From Hallerella sp963629575 (GTDB lineage Bacteria; Fibrobacterota; Fibrobacteria; Fibrobacterales; Fibrobacteraceae), in assembly GCA_963629575.1 (NCBI GenBank), contig CAVGIM010000025.1, positions 1-37,402 on the forward strand: a stretch of DNA of 37,402 bases, written 5' to 3'. Position 1 is the first letter of the stretch, and each line of letters begins with the position of its first letter. This document shows, piece by piece, positions 6,625-14,488 of the stretch. A program made the translations under genes and the position numbers. The notes under the pieces were generated by a model. The model had not been told where the DNA came from and made no database searches. It saw only the letters and a program-made list of their open reading frames with translations.

Positions 6625-8238
6625 GTGGGACAGGCGAAGGCTCTGCAGGGGATCGTCGGGAAGACGAAGCTAGGAAAGTATCCGGCGGTCCAGGGGTCGG
6701 ACTGGTCGCTCAACATGTTCCCGGAGGATAACGACGGAAACGCCTACATGGCGAGCGTTCCCGGAATCAGGTTCCTGTCGGAGATTTTCCCGGGCAAGAA
6801 GTGCCGCGGAACATACGTATCGACCAGGGGACTTTCTTCGAAAGGAAGCGACGAGGACCTTTTCGTTTGCATGGGAGGCACCGTGTTCCGAGTCGACGCG
6901 GACGGCTCCGCGTCGTCAATCGGCGGCGTATCGGACACGGCGGAACGGGTATGCTTTGCGGAGACTGGCGGCGAGCGTCCACTCCTGCTTGTCGCCGACG
7001 GCGTGAGCCTTCGCTACTACGACATTGTGAACGGCGGAACGATGCGCGCAGTCCAGCTTCCGGAAAGGCTCGACGGATCCGGACTTGCGAGACCGACGCA
7101 CGTGGCCGTCGTCGCCGGGTCCGTCGTAATCAACGACACGGGGTCGGGGTACGTGTATTACTCGGTCCCCTATCCGCTTTCAAAGGAAAAGCGCTCGCTT
7201 TTCCGAATGGGTGACGACGGACAGCCCGTTTACAAGGATGACGGACTGACTGTCGAGACTTACGAGGAGGATGCCGAGCTGTGCGTGTTCGAGGATTCGT
7301 ACGGCGTCGTCCAGTATTTCAACGGGGAAAGTTCGAGCGACCGCGTCTGCGCGGTGTATGCGGTTGGAAGCGCGCTTTATCTGTTCGGGCCGAAGAGCGT
7401 GGAGACGTGGCAGCGCGGTTCTTCGGATTATCAGACTTGGGTTCGTACTTCCTATACGATAAATGCCGCGAACGGGCTGGATGCGCCGTATTCGGTAGCG
7501 TCGGTATCTGAGCGAGTGTTTTACGTCGGGTCCGGCGAATCCTACGGAAAGGCCGTTCTCGCGGTCTCCGGAACTTCGTTCGAGAAGGTCTCTCCCGCAT
7601 GGCTCGACGCGAAGCTGCTGGGAGAAAGCCAGGAATCCGCCAGGGGATTCTGCTATTCTGTAGAAGGGCACGTCTTTTACGTGTTGCAGCTAGGCGCTCT
7701 TGGCGAAACGTGGGTCTATGACGCATCGGGAGGAGCGTGGCACGAGCGTTCGTCGCGGGACAGGGTTTCCGGAATGCGGAAGGCGTGGCGTGTCGGAGGC
7801 GTCGCCTGGAAGGGCGGGAAGTTCTATGCGTTCACGGACGACGGAGGAATGTACGACTTTTCCGGTGGGTACTTCTACGAGGACTTCTCCGCGTCGGATC
7901 GTCTTCCGATGGTGCGCGTCCGGCAGGGGCCGGTCATCGTGGACGGCTTTCGTCCGTTCGTGTTCGAGGAACTCGCCGTGGAGTGCAACGTCGGTGCATG
8001 GGACGACTATTCCCTTTCCCCAAAGCTCCTGCTCGAAGTGTCTAGGAACGGAGGCGAGACTTTCGGGAATGTTCGCAGCGCATCGCTTGGAAGGACTGGC
8101 GACTACTCGCACCGGGTTCGCTTTCACGGACTTGGATTCAGCCGTCTTGCCGTGGCGAGGCTCACATACTCGCACCCGACAGACTTTGTCATATCCGCGG
8201 CGGAGGCGCGAGCGGAATCGACGGGGGCGATGCTATGA
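6625..8238 (+). CDS. P22 gp10-like packaged-DNA stabilisation protein
   Basis: A 537-residue beta-rich protein of the P22 gp10 type, which forms the tail hub that closes the portal and keeps DNA inside. Visible family features are the N-terminal LNMFPEDNDG and SVPGIRFLSE, a GSGYVYYSVPYPLS segment near residue 175, and repeated Gly/Tyr/Val blades. It starts with GTG right after the previous stop (GGGGAGGG upstream). The first residues (GQAKALQGIVGK) fit an N-terminal arm. Length is slightly above P22 gp10 (472). Confidence 0.75.
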   Translation: MGQAKALQGIVGKTKLGKYPAVQGSDWSLNMFPEDNDGNAYMASVPGIRFLSEIFPGKKCRGTYVSTRGLSSKGSDEDLFVCMGGTVFRVDADGSASSIGGVSDTAERVCFAETGGERPLLLVADGVSLRYYDIVNGGTMRAVQLPERLDGSGLARPTHVAVVAGSVVINDTGSGYVYYSVPYPLSKEKRSLFRMGDDGQPVYKDDGLTVETYEEDAELCVFEDSYGVVQYFNGESSSDRVCAVYAVGSALYLFGPKSVETWQRGSSDYQTWVRTSYTINAANGLDAPYSVASVSERVFYVGSGESYGKAVLAVSGTSFEKVSPAWLDAKLLGESQESARGFCYSVEGHVFYVLQLGALGETWVYDASGGAWHERSSRDRVSGMRKAWRVGGVAWKGGKFYAFTDDGGMYDFSGGYFYEDFSASDRLPMVRVRQGPVIVDGFRPFVFEELAVECNVGAWDDYSLSPKLLLEVSRNGGETFGNVRSASLGRTGDYSHRVRFHGLGFSRLAVARLTYSHPTDFVISAAEARAESTGAML

Positions 8239-8558
8239 GGAGCGGGAACATCAACGCGACGAGTACGAGGGATGATGTCTGGGGAACTCTGACCGGAGCC
8301 TGGGACGAATACGACGACGCGAGCGGATGGCATGTCGTCGTCACGCCGTTCTTCACGGCGATTTCCGGGACTTTCGCGGCCGGTAGCCACGCGCTTCCGT
8401 TCCGATTCTCGGGAAACGTCCAGATGTCGCTATCCTACGGCGATGGGGGCGGATCGGCCATGACCGTGAAGGCGAGGCAGCAGGCGGTGCGGTTCGAACG
8501 GGCGTGCATGGCGCAGGCAGTCGTCTTCGGAGACGCGACAAGGGCTGTCTCCGTGTAA
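8235..8558 (+). CDS. Small virion-associated protein, unknown
   Basis: A 107-residue protein linked to the gp10-like gene by an ATGA overlap. It is rich in Gly, Ala, Thr and aromatic residues, with alternating hydrophobics that suggest a beta-sandwich (FRFSGNVQMSLSYGDGGGSA). I recognise no family. Coupling to the gp10 homologue suggests a role in the tail hub. Its stop codon lies inside the motif copy at 8553. Confidence 0.6.
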   Translation: MRSGNINATSTRDDVWGTLTGAWDEYDDASGWHVVVTPFFTAISGTFAAGSHALPFRFSGNVQMSLSYGDGGGSAMTVKARQQAVRFERACMAQAVVFGDATRAVSV

Positions 8559-8563
8559 ACTTG
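8553..8563 (+). promoter_or_regulatory. Phage motif GTGTAAACTTG, site 3
   Basis: The motif starts at 8553 within the last codons of the upstream gene and ends 17 bp before the ATG at 8581. Confidence 0.5.
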
Positions 8564-8580
8564 AAAAAAAGGATTACGGA

Positions 8581-9387
8581 ATGTCTATCGAATCGACAAT
8601 CAAGCGCGCGAACAGCAAGGATTCCACTCTTGGCAAGATCGGAGCCGCCACAGGTCTAAATCCGATAGCCGCCGGGAACATCGCCGGGAACCTGCTAGGC
8701 CTGGACAACAATGACCAGATAGACCAGGCGATAGGTTCTCTGGAAGAGATTCGCGACATGGCGTCCCAGGTAGGCGCGGACAACCGATCTCTATATGGCG
8801 ACTACTGGGAAAAGATGATGGATACTTACGGCGAAGGTGCCGGGAAGTATGCGGACGCGTTCCAGTCATACATCGACGCGGTGGAAGGGAACTCGGGGAA
8901 GCAGTTCGAGTATTCGAAGGACGTGTCGGACTTCTACTCTCCTGCGGCCGAACAGCGTAAACAGGCGGCCATGGACGCGATAACGAACTCGTCCGCGAAC
9001 GCCGGGAACATGTTCAGCTCGGATTACCTGAACGCTCTGGCGGCGAAACAGCAGGCGCTGGCTTCCGAGGAATACGACAAGGCGTATTCCAGGATGCAGC
9101 AGGACCGCGGAACGTCTCTTGCCGAGTGGCAGGCGAACGCCAACCAGGCGCAGCAGGATCTCGCGAACATGGGAAACGTGGCGTCTCTCTACGGAAAGGA
9201 CAGGGACGCGCTTTCTTCGTCGTATGGCGACTACGTGTCGCAGATGGCGAGCCAAAACAACGCGGATCTATCCGCCGCGGCGGATGTCGTATCGAAGATA
9301 GCGGATCTGAACACGAAGCGCAAGTCGGGAAATGCCGAAGTCCTTGGACTTGCTGGAAAGGTTTTCGGCGGACTTTTCGGAGCATAG
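8581..9387 (+). CDS. Probable DNA-ejection (internal virion) protein
   Basis: A 268-residue, mostly helical protein rich in Ala, Asn, Gln and Ser. Residues 15-40 (LGKIGAATGLNPIAAGNIAG) and the last 15 (GLAGKVFGGLFGA) are Gly/Ala-rich and could insert in a membrane. The middle is a Gln-rich coiled region (YSRMQQDRGTSLAEWQANAN). This plan matches pilot and ejection proteins of podoviruses (P22 gp7 class), which leave the head first and help DNA cross the envelope. Assignment is by composition and position. Confidence 0.5.
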   Translation: MSIESTIKRANSKDSTLGKIGAATGLNPIAAGNIAGNLLGLDNNDQIDQAIGSLEEIRDMASQVGADNRSLYGDYWEKMMDTYGEGAGKYADAFQSYIDAVEGNSGKQFEYSKDVSDFYSPAAEQRKQAAMDAITNSSANAGNMFSSDYLNALAAKQQALASEEYDKAYSRMQQDRGTSLAEWQANANQAQQDLANMGNVASLYGKDRDALSSSYGDYVSQMASQNNADLSAAADVVSKIADLNTKRKSGNAEVLGLAGKVFGGLFGA

Positions 9388-9388
9388 C

Positions 9389-9667
9389 ATGGCGTTGAGC
9401 GTAAGCAATTTTTTCACGGGACTTTCCGGATTCAATCCGTCCGCCGAGGTTCCCTCGTCGTCCCTCTCGGATGCGGCGAAGGACTTCGGCGGTGGCTTGA
9501 AAGGCTACATGAAGAGGAAACGGGACGAAGAGCGTCGCGACAGGCTGCTTGCAGGACTTTCCGGAATCGATTCGGAACTCGACGACCTGGAGGCGCAGAA
9601 GGAGAGGCTGGAAGCGCTGCTCTACAACATGGAGCACGGCGGAAATTCCGGAGGTCTCGGAGAATGA
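9389..9667 (+). CDS. Small coiled-coil phage protein, unknown
   Basis: A 92-residue protein. An N-terminal Ser/Gly/Phe-rich part (ALSVSNFFTGLSGFNPSAEV) is followed by a charged coiled coil (SELDDLEAQKERLEALLYNM). I chose the ATG at 9389, one base after the previous stop, rather than an upstream in-frame ATG that would overlap it by 56 nt. It ends in an ATGA overlap with the next gene. Its place among ejection candidates suggests a virion component. Confidence 0.5.
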   Translation: MALSVSNFFTGLSGFNPSAEVPSSSLSDAAKDFGGGLKGYMKRKRDEERRDRLLAGLSGIDSELDDLEAQKERLEALLYNMEHGGNSGGLGE

Positions 9668-10341
9668 TTTCTTCTCTCGAAATGCTGCGGCGCGCTGCGG
9701 AAAGGACGCTCGAAAACAATGGGATGGACATCGCGTTCGGTTTCGGCGCTCTGGGTCTTCTCGGACGTTCCGCCAATTCGGCGAAAGCCGTCGGAAGCGC
9801 TGCCGCTCAGGGCAAGGTCGTTTCCGCATCGCGGAGGGCGGCGATCGATCACGAAGTGGAACAGAGGATGCCTGCCGGAGGAATGGACGTGAACTACCAG
9901 GTGAACTGGGTACCTGGACCTCCGCAGCACAACGCGAGGCTAAACCGCGCACTTTCCCAGGCGGCATACATGCAGACAGAGAAAGAGCACAACGACGCCC
10001 TGTCATATTATCTGAAGCGCCTTCCGAGGAACGCGAACGCCGCCATGGTGAACGAGGCTATCCGAAAGGGGATCATGCGGGAAAGGGAACTGCGCAGGTT
10101 CTGGGCGGGAAACAGGACGCTGCGAGAGTACATCAGCCCAAGCTCTTCCGCTGTGTCGGAAATCCGCATTGACGGGGCGAACAACGTAATCGTCCGGTTC
10201 GGAAAAAATCCGAAGCGGTACACTTATCGAGGCGGAAGCAACCCATACGAGGCGGCCCGGGAGGCGGCCAAGCTCGCATTGGCTCCTTCGATCGGGCAGG
10301 CGGTCATGGGAAGCTGGGGAAAGACTCACAAGCTGTTCTAG
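9664..10341 (+). CDS. Phage protein with a C-terminal KTSC-like domain
   Basis: A 225-residue protein starting in an ATGA overlap. Residues 1-60 include a Gly/Ala-rich helix (IAFGFGALGLLGRSANSAKA). The end, from about residue 160 (SSAVSEIRIDGANNVIVRFG, KRYTYRGG, YEAAREAAKLALAPSIGQAV), resembles the KTSC domain found in phage and lysyl-tRNA-synthetase-linked proteins. The role is unknown; the KTSC match is by eye. Confidence 0.5.
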   Translation: MISSLEMLRRAAERTLENNGMDIAFGFGALGLLGRSANSAKAVGSAAAQGKVVSASRRAAIDHEVEQRMPAGGMDVNYQVNWVPGPPQHNARLNRALSQAAYMQTEKEHNDALSYYLKRLPRNANAAMVNEAIRKGIMRERELRRFWAGNRTLREYISPSSSAVSEIRIDGANNVIVRFGKNPKRYTYRGGSNPYEAAREAAKLALAPSIGQAVMGSWGKTHKLF

Positions 10342-10352
10342 GAGAAGAAAGA

Positions 10353-11249
10353 ATGTCGGAAATCAACGGATACAGATGGGAACCGTCCATGCCGCAGCGC
10401 GCGCCGTCTGGCGTGACGGCGCATGTGCCGGGAGAAATCTCCGGCGGCGAGGGCGCGGAATCGTCCTACCGCTGGGAAAGGTCGGAAGCCGAGAAGAGGC
10501 AGTCCGAGGCGGACGAGATACGAAAGAAGATCGCGGAACTTGACCGGAAAATTTCCGAACTCCGGACGGAGAAGGCGGAAAACGAGTTCGCCGCTTCTGC
10601 TGTTGGCGATGGAGACTATTCCCTTTTTGCCAACCTGATGAACTCCCGGAGACAGGCCAGGCAGTCGGCCGACGCCAAGGCGGAGAACGACCGCATCGCC
10701 TGGATGGCGGAACGGGAGAACGCGCAGGCGGCCCTCGACGAATACCTGAAGCAGTACCGCGAACTCTACGCGAACTTCCGGCTGCTCCCGACAGAGGAAC
10801 AGTCCCGCGCAAGAATTTCCGGGGAATACCTGAAGAAGAAGGCGGAGTCGATCGCGAAGAAGTATGGGCTCGAGATCCCCGACATGGACGGAATCGCGAG
10901 TCCGGCTGGGGACGGGCTCACGCTCGAATCGCTCCTGTACGACGTGCAGAAAAAGGCCGAGGCTGGCGAGCTGACAGAGGCGGACGTGAGGGCGTTCGAG
11001 GAGTCCGTCCGAGGAATGAATGGCAGCTTCGCAAGCTACGAGGCGGCGAAAAAGAAGGTCGGCGAGTACGAGACGAAGGAGAAACGGGCGAAACGGCAGG
11101 AACGCGAAAATGCGGCAAAGGCGCGCGAACGCCTCCGGCAGTCGATCGTCGCGAAGTACAAGAGGGCGGAACTCGCCGGGGACGACGACGGGATGGACGC
11201 CGCCATCGTGGAATGGGAGAAGAACGGATTCAAGGGGGCCATCCAGTGA
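10353..11249 (+). CDS. Coiled-coil virion protein candidate
   Basis: A 298-residue, highly charged protein. A long coiled coil runs from about residue 40 to 80 (AEKRQSEADEIRKKIAELDR), with more helices at 95-150 and 220-285. AGGAGAAGAAAG precedes the ATG. I recognise no family. Size, helicity and place between other unknown late genes and the portal fit an ejection or tail-tube partner. It ends by overlapping the next start (GTGA). Confidence 0.5.
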   Translation: MSEINGYRWEPSMPQRAPSGVTAHVPGEISGGEGAESSYRWERSEAEKRQSEADEIRKKIAELDRKISELRTEKAENEFAASAVGDGDYSLFANLMNSRRQARQSADAKAENDRIAWMAERENAQAALDEYLKQYRELYANFRLLPTEEQSRARISGEYLKKKAESIAKKYGLEIPDMDGIASPAGDGLTLESLLYDVQKKAEAGELTEADVRAFEESVRGMNGSFASYEAAKKKVGEYETKEKRAKRQERENAAKARERLRQSIVAKYKRAELAGDDDGMDAAIVEWEKNGFKGAIQ

Positions 11250-12664
11250 GCGGGAACGAAAACACAGGCGCAAGCATCTACAGGAGCGTCCGCAAGATAG
11301 CGCGGGACGGACGCGAATACTCCCCGGAGCTTTTCTCCGCTGTTCGCGAACTGTCCGACGATCCGGAAATAAGAGCGATCGAAAACGAGGACGAAAGAGG
11401 GCGCGCCATGCTGCGAAGGCTTCACGAAAGCGGTGCGGACAGCGCGTCGAAGGCTATGCGCGAGCTATACATGAAGAATACGGACCCGCGCGGCGAAGGA
11501 TACGACAACCCGGTAAGATTCGGCCTCAAGGACATAGCCAAGGGTCTTGGCTACAGTTCTGTCCAGGACATGATTGACGGGAACGCGAGCTGGGAAAAGG
11601 TACCGTATGACCGCTATGTCGAAATTTTCGGCAATGACGCGGACACGGTGCGAGACATCCTGAAGTCCGCCACGCACGACTACTTCGCGGAAAGGCTGAA
11701 GGAAGAAAGGAAAGCCGTCACGCACGATGGCAGCGTCTCGGCGTGGATAGCGCGCAATCTCGTCGCGCCTCGTTCTGTCGAGGCTGTCGAGCGTGGGGAA
11801 GAACCCTCCGCGAAGGACATCGCTCTTGACGCCGGCGAGGTCGTGGCCTCGTTTTTTACGCCGTTCGGCCGGGTGGCGTCCAGCCTGTCGAAAGTGCCGA
11901 AGTTCAGCAAGGTAATCGAGGGACTCGGACGGGTCAAGAAAATACCGTTTGCGGGAAAGATCCTGGCAAACGTTCCGGATGCGTCGATTGCTCCGTTTGC
12001 CATGGAAACGGCAGACGCCATCGCTTACGGCGACGAAAACGAGCGCCGTTCGTTCGAACTTTCCGACCCTTTTGTATCGACAGCGTTCAACGCGGCGATT
12101 CCCTATCTTGCAAAGCGCGGTCTCGACATGCTCGGCGATGCCGCCCAGAAGGGCGGAAACCTTGTCGCGAACAAGGAAAAGGGAGCCATCGAGGCGAAAA
12201 TCAAGAAAGCCCCGGAGGAAGCTGCGGAGGCGGTGGAAGATGTCCTGCCGGAGAAAGCGGGAAAGGCAGCGCGATTCTTCGCCGCATTGAAAAAAGACGG
12301 ACCGAAGGGAGTGAAGTCCGCCGCCGTTGCGGAACTCAAGAAACTCGGAATGAACGGGTCTGGAAAGCTTGCTACGGACATGGTGCCTGTCGTCAAGGAT
12401 CTTGTCGAGTCTCTCGAAGAAAGCGAAGAGGAAAATCGCGAGGAGCGTAGAAGGAAGCGCACGTCGTCAAGGGCGAGACAAATACTGGACGAAGCCACGC
12501 TCACGGACGAGGACAGAAAGTTTCTCGCGTATGTCGCGGAACATCCTGAATCGGTCGTCTACGGGATGCCCGTAGGGGTGGACAGAGACAGGTTCAACAT
12601 TTGGCTCATGACCAGAGGACGCAACCTGCGCCGACCTGGCTGGAGCTCGGATTCTAGGGAATAG
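11246..12664 (+). CDS. Large virion/ejection protein candidate
   Basis: A 472-residue protein. I chose GTG at 11246, which overlaps the upstream stop and has AAGGGGG 7 bp before it, over an ATG at 11213. The N-terminal 150 residues are helical and charged. Residues 180-290 contain weakly hydrophobic helices (ALDAGEVVASFFTPFGRVAS, IPFAGKILANVPDASIAPFA), and the tail is basic (EERRRKRTSSRARQI). This would suit a P22 gp16/gp20-like ejected protein, but there is no diagnostic motif. Confidence 0.5.
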   Translation: MSGNENTGASIYRSVRKIARDGREYSPELFSAVRELSDDPEIRAIENEDERGRAMLRRLHESGADSASKAMRELYMKNTDPRGEGYDNPVRFGLKDIAKGLGYSSVQDMIDGNASWEKVPYDRYVEIFGNDADTVRDILKSATHDYFAERLKEERKAVTHDGSVSAWIARNLVAPRSVEAVERGEEPSAKDIALDAGEVVASFFTPFGRVASSLSKVPKFSKVIEGLGRVKKIPFAGKILANVPDASIAPFAMETADAIAYGDENERRSFELSDPFVSTAFNAAIPYLAKRGLDMLGDAAQKGGNLVANKEKGAIEAKIKKAPEEAAEAVEDVLPEKAGKAARFFAALKKDGPKGVKSAAVAELKKLGMNGSGKLATDMVPVVKDLVESLEESEEENREERRRKRTSSRARQILDEATLTDEDRKFLAYVAEHPESVVYGMPVGVDRDRFNIWLMTRGRNLRRPGWSSDSRE

Positions 12665-12670
12665 GGACAG

Positions 12671-14488
12671 ATGGACATGGAAATAGACAGCAGAGAAGTA
12701 ATCGATGCGTTTCGCGACTTCGAAAAGAGAAGCTCTGCGAAGTTCGGAAAGCAGGTAGACAGGATCCGTGCGGACAGGACCTTCCTTTCCGGAAGCCAGT
12801 GGGACCGGGACGACGACAGGGTCATCGCGGCGGAGCGAAATCGGCAGACGGTGAACGTCGTCGAAAACTCGGTGAACGCGGTGACGAACAACTACACGTC
12901 CTATCCTTACGCCTGGTACACGGGGAACCCGGAAAGCGACCAGGCTTGCGACAGCTTTCTGAAGACGGGATGCAATTCGCGTGCGGCCGTGGACGCGCTC
13001 CATAGCGCGGTATCCTTTGGCCTCGGCGTCATGGTCCTCTCGACGGAGATGCGCGACGGCGTGGCCGTCCCTACCGCATATTCCGTCCCCGACGTGACTG
13101 GCGTCATGCTCGACCCGGATTCGACGGAAATCGACGGGTCGGACGCGAAGGAAGCCGCCATCGTGGAGATGCGGTCGAAGAACTGGGTCCGTTCCGTCTA
13201 TGGCGACGGGTGGGTTCCCGGGAAAGGCGTTCTTCCGCTGGTGGACGTGTCTTCGAGACATTCGGACGACGAGATCCCCGTGGTGACATACTACCGGATG
13301 GAGGATCTGCCGGACGGGACGAGGGTCTGCCGGCTTTACAGGCTTCTCGGCAACGGCGTCGCGGACGGCGAGTGCGCGGAACTGCCCATCTCGCGAGTCC
13401 CGGTCTTCCCGGTGTTCGGTGAAAGGACTTGGCTCGACGACGACACGCAGGTGTTCCAGGGCCTCGTACGCAAGAGCCGCTCCGTGCAGAAGCTCGTGAA
13501 CTACTGCTTCACGCAACTCGGCGAACGCCTGGCGATAGCTCCGAAGCCCGTCTTCATGGGGTCTGTAGAGGCGCTCGAAGGCCTTGACGAGGGGTACAGG
13601 AACTTTACCCGCACGATGAACCCGGTCCTGCTTTACAACCGGAAGGACGGCAAGGAGACGCTCGAAAAGCCGGAGCGCATCGACAACCGCGTCCCGTTCG
13701 ACGACCTTTCCGGAATCATCGGCACGAGCCTTTCGCTCTTCCAGTCCGTCACCGGGGTGGACCCGAAGGGAATCGTGGACCAGAAGCAGGAGCTGACGGC
13801 TACCGAGGTGATGTACAACGCGAAGGCCTACCAGACGAACGTGCGGCACTATTACGACAACCTGCGGGATTCCTTCAAGAGCGTCGGCGACACGTTTCTC
13901 GAAATGCTCGGGATCCGCGGGCGGAACGTGGACGTGGTCCAGGGGCCGGAGGAGTTCATGCAGCGGCAGGTGGCGAGACAGGAACTTGCGCAGATAGCCC
14001 AGCTCGTCCCCGATTCGATGAAGATGAAGGTGGTTAACGCCATCCTCATGACGCATTCCGACAACGCCGTGCTCATGGACCTCTTCGGGAGGCTCAACGA
14101 ACAGCCGCAGCCGACAGAGAGGGAGATGGCGCTGCAGCAACAGGTCCTGCAGTTGCAGGAACAGGCGAAGAAGCTATCCGAGGAGAACGAGTACTTCCGC
14201 AAGTCCGCCTCCGAGACGGAAAAGGGAATCCAGGGACAGGTCCTCATGGAAAGGGTCAAGCACGCAAACGAGCTTGACAAGATGGCATTCCAGGCGCAGC
14301 TCGACGGGGAACAGGACGCGGAAAGGAGCCGGACAGAACTCGCGAAGGACGCGATGGATATCGAAAAACGGGCGCTTCAGCTCGACGCGGCGAAGGCCAA
14401 GGCCGCAGCCGACGGGGCAAGGGCCAACGTCGAGATGATGAAGTCCGAAATCGATGCCGCGAATGCGGCCGGAGGGATTATCGCATGA
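12671..14488 (+). CDS. Portal protein, P22-like
   Basis: A 605-residue portal, the dodecameric DNA channel and packaging-motor dock. Family features: an early FLSGSQWD segment, RQTVNVVENSVNAVTNNYTS, VSFGLGVMVLSTEM, ISRVPVFPVFGERTWLDDD, QLVNYCFT-like helix, and a C-terminal Gln/Glu-rich coiled barrel (MALQQQVLQLQEQAKKLSEE) like the P22 portal barrel. Length is near P22 gp1 (725), a little shorter. It lies about 10 kb after the terminase, behind the head-completion genes, which is unlike P22, where portal follows terminase. Confidence 0.85.
   Translation: MDMEIDSREVIDAFRDFEKRSSAKFGKQVDRIRADRTFLSGSQWDRDDDRVIAAERNRQTVNVVENSVNAVTNNYTSYPYAWYTGNPESDQACDSFLKTGCNSRAAVDALHSAVSFGLGVMVLSTEMRDGVAVPTAYSVPDVTGVMLDPDSTEIDGSDAKEAAIVEMRSKNWVRSVYGDGWVPGKGVLPLVDVSSRHSDDEIPVVTYYRMEDLPDGTRVCRLYRLLGNGVADGECAELPISRVPVFPVFGERTWLDDDTQVFQGLVRKSRSVQKLVNYCFTQLGERLAIAPKPVFMGSVEALEGLDEGYRNFTRTMNPVLLYNRKDGKETLEKPERIDNRVPFDDLSGIIGTSLSLFQSVTGVDPKGIVDQKQELTATEVMYNAKAYQTNVRHYYDNLRDSFKSVGDTFLEMLGIRGRNVDVVQGPEEFMQRQVARQELAQIAQLVPDSMKMKVVNAILMTHSDNAVLMDLFGRLNEQPQPTEREMALQQQVLQLQEQAKKLSEENEYFRKSASETEKGIQGQVLMERVKHANELDKMAFQAQLDGEQDAERSRTELAKDAMDIEKRALQLDAAKAKAAADGARANVEMMKSEIDAANAAGGIIA

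Noticed and set aside
12467..14140. 557-residue minus-strand ORF opposite the portal gene
   Set aside because: It mirrors portal codons (high His/Arg/Val), lacks a ribosome site and has no recognisable domain.
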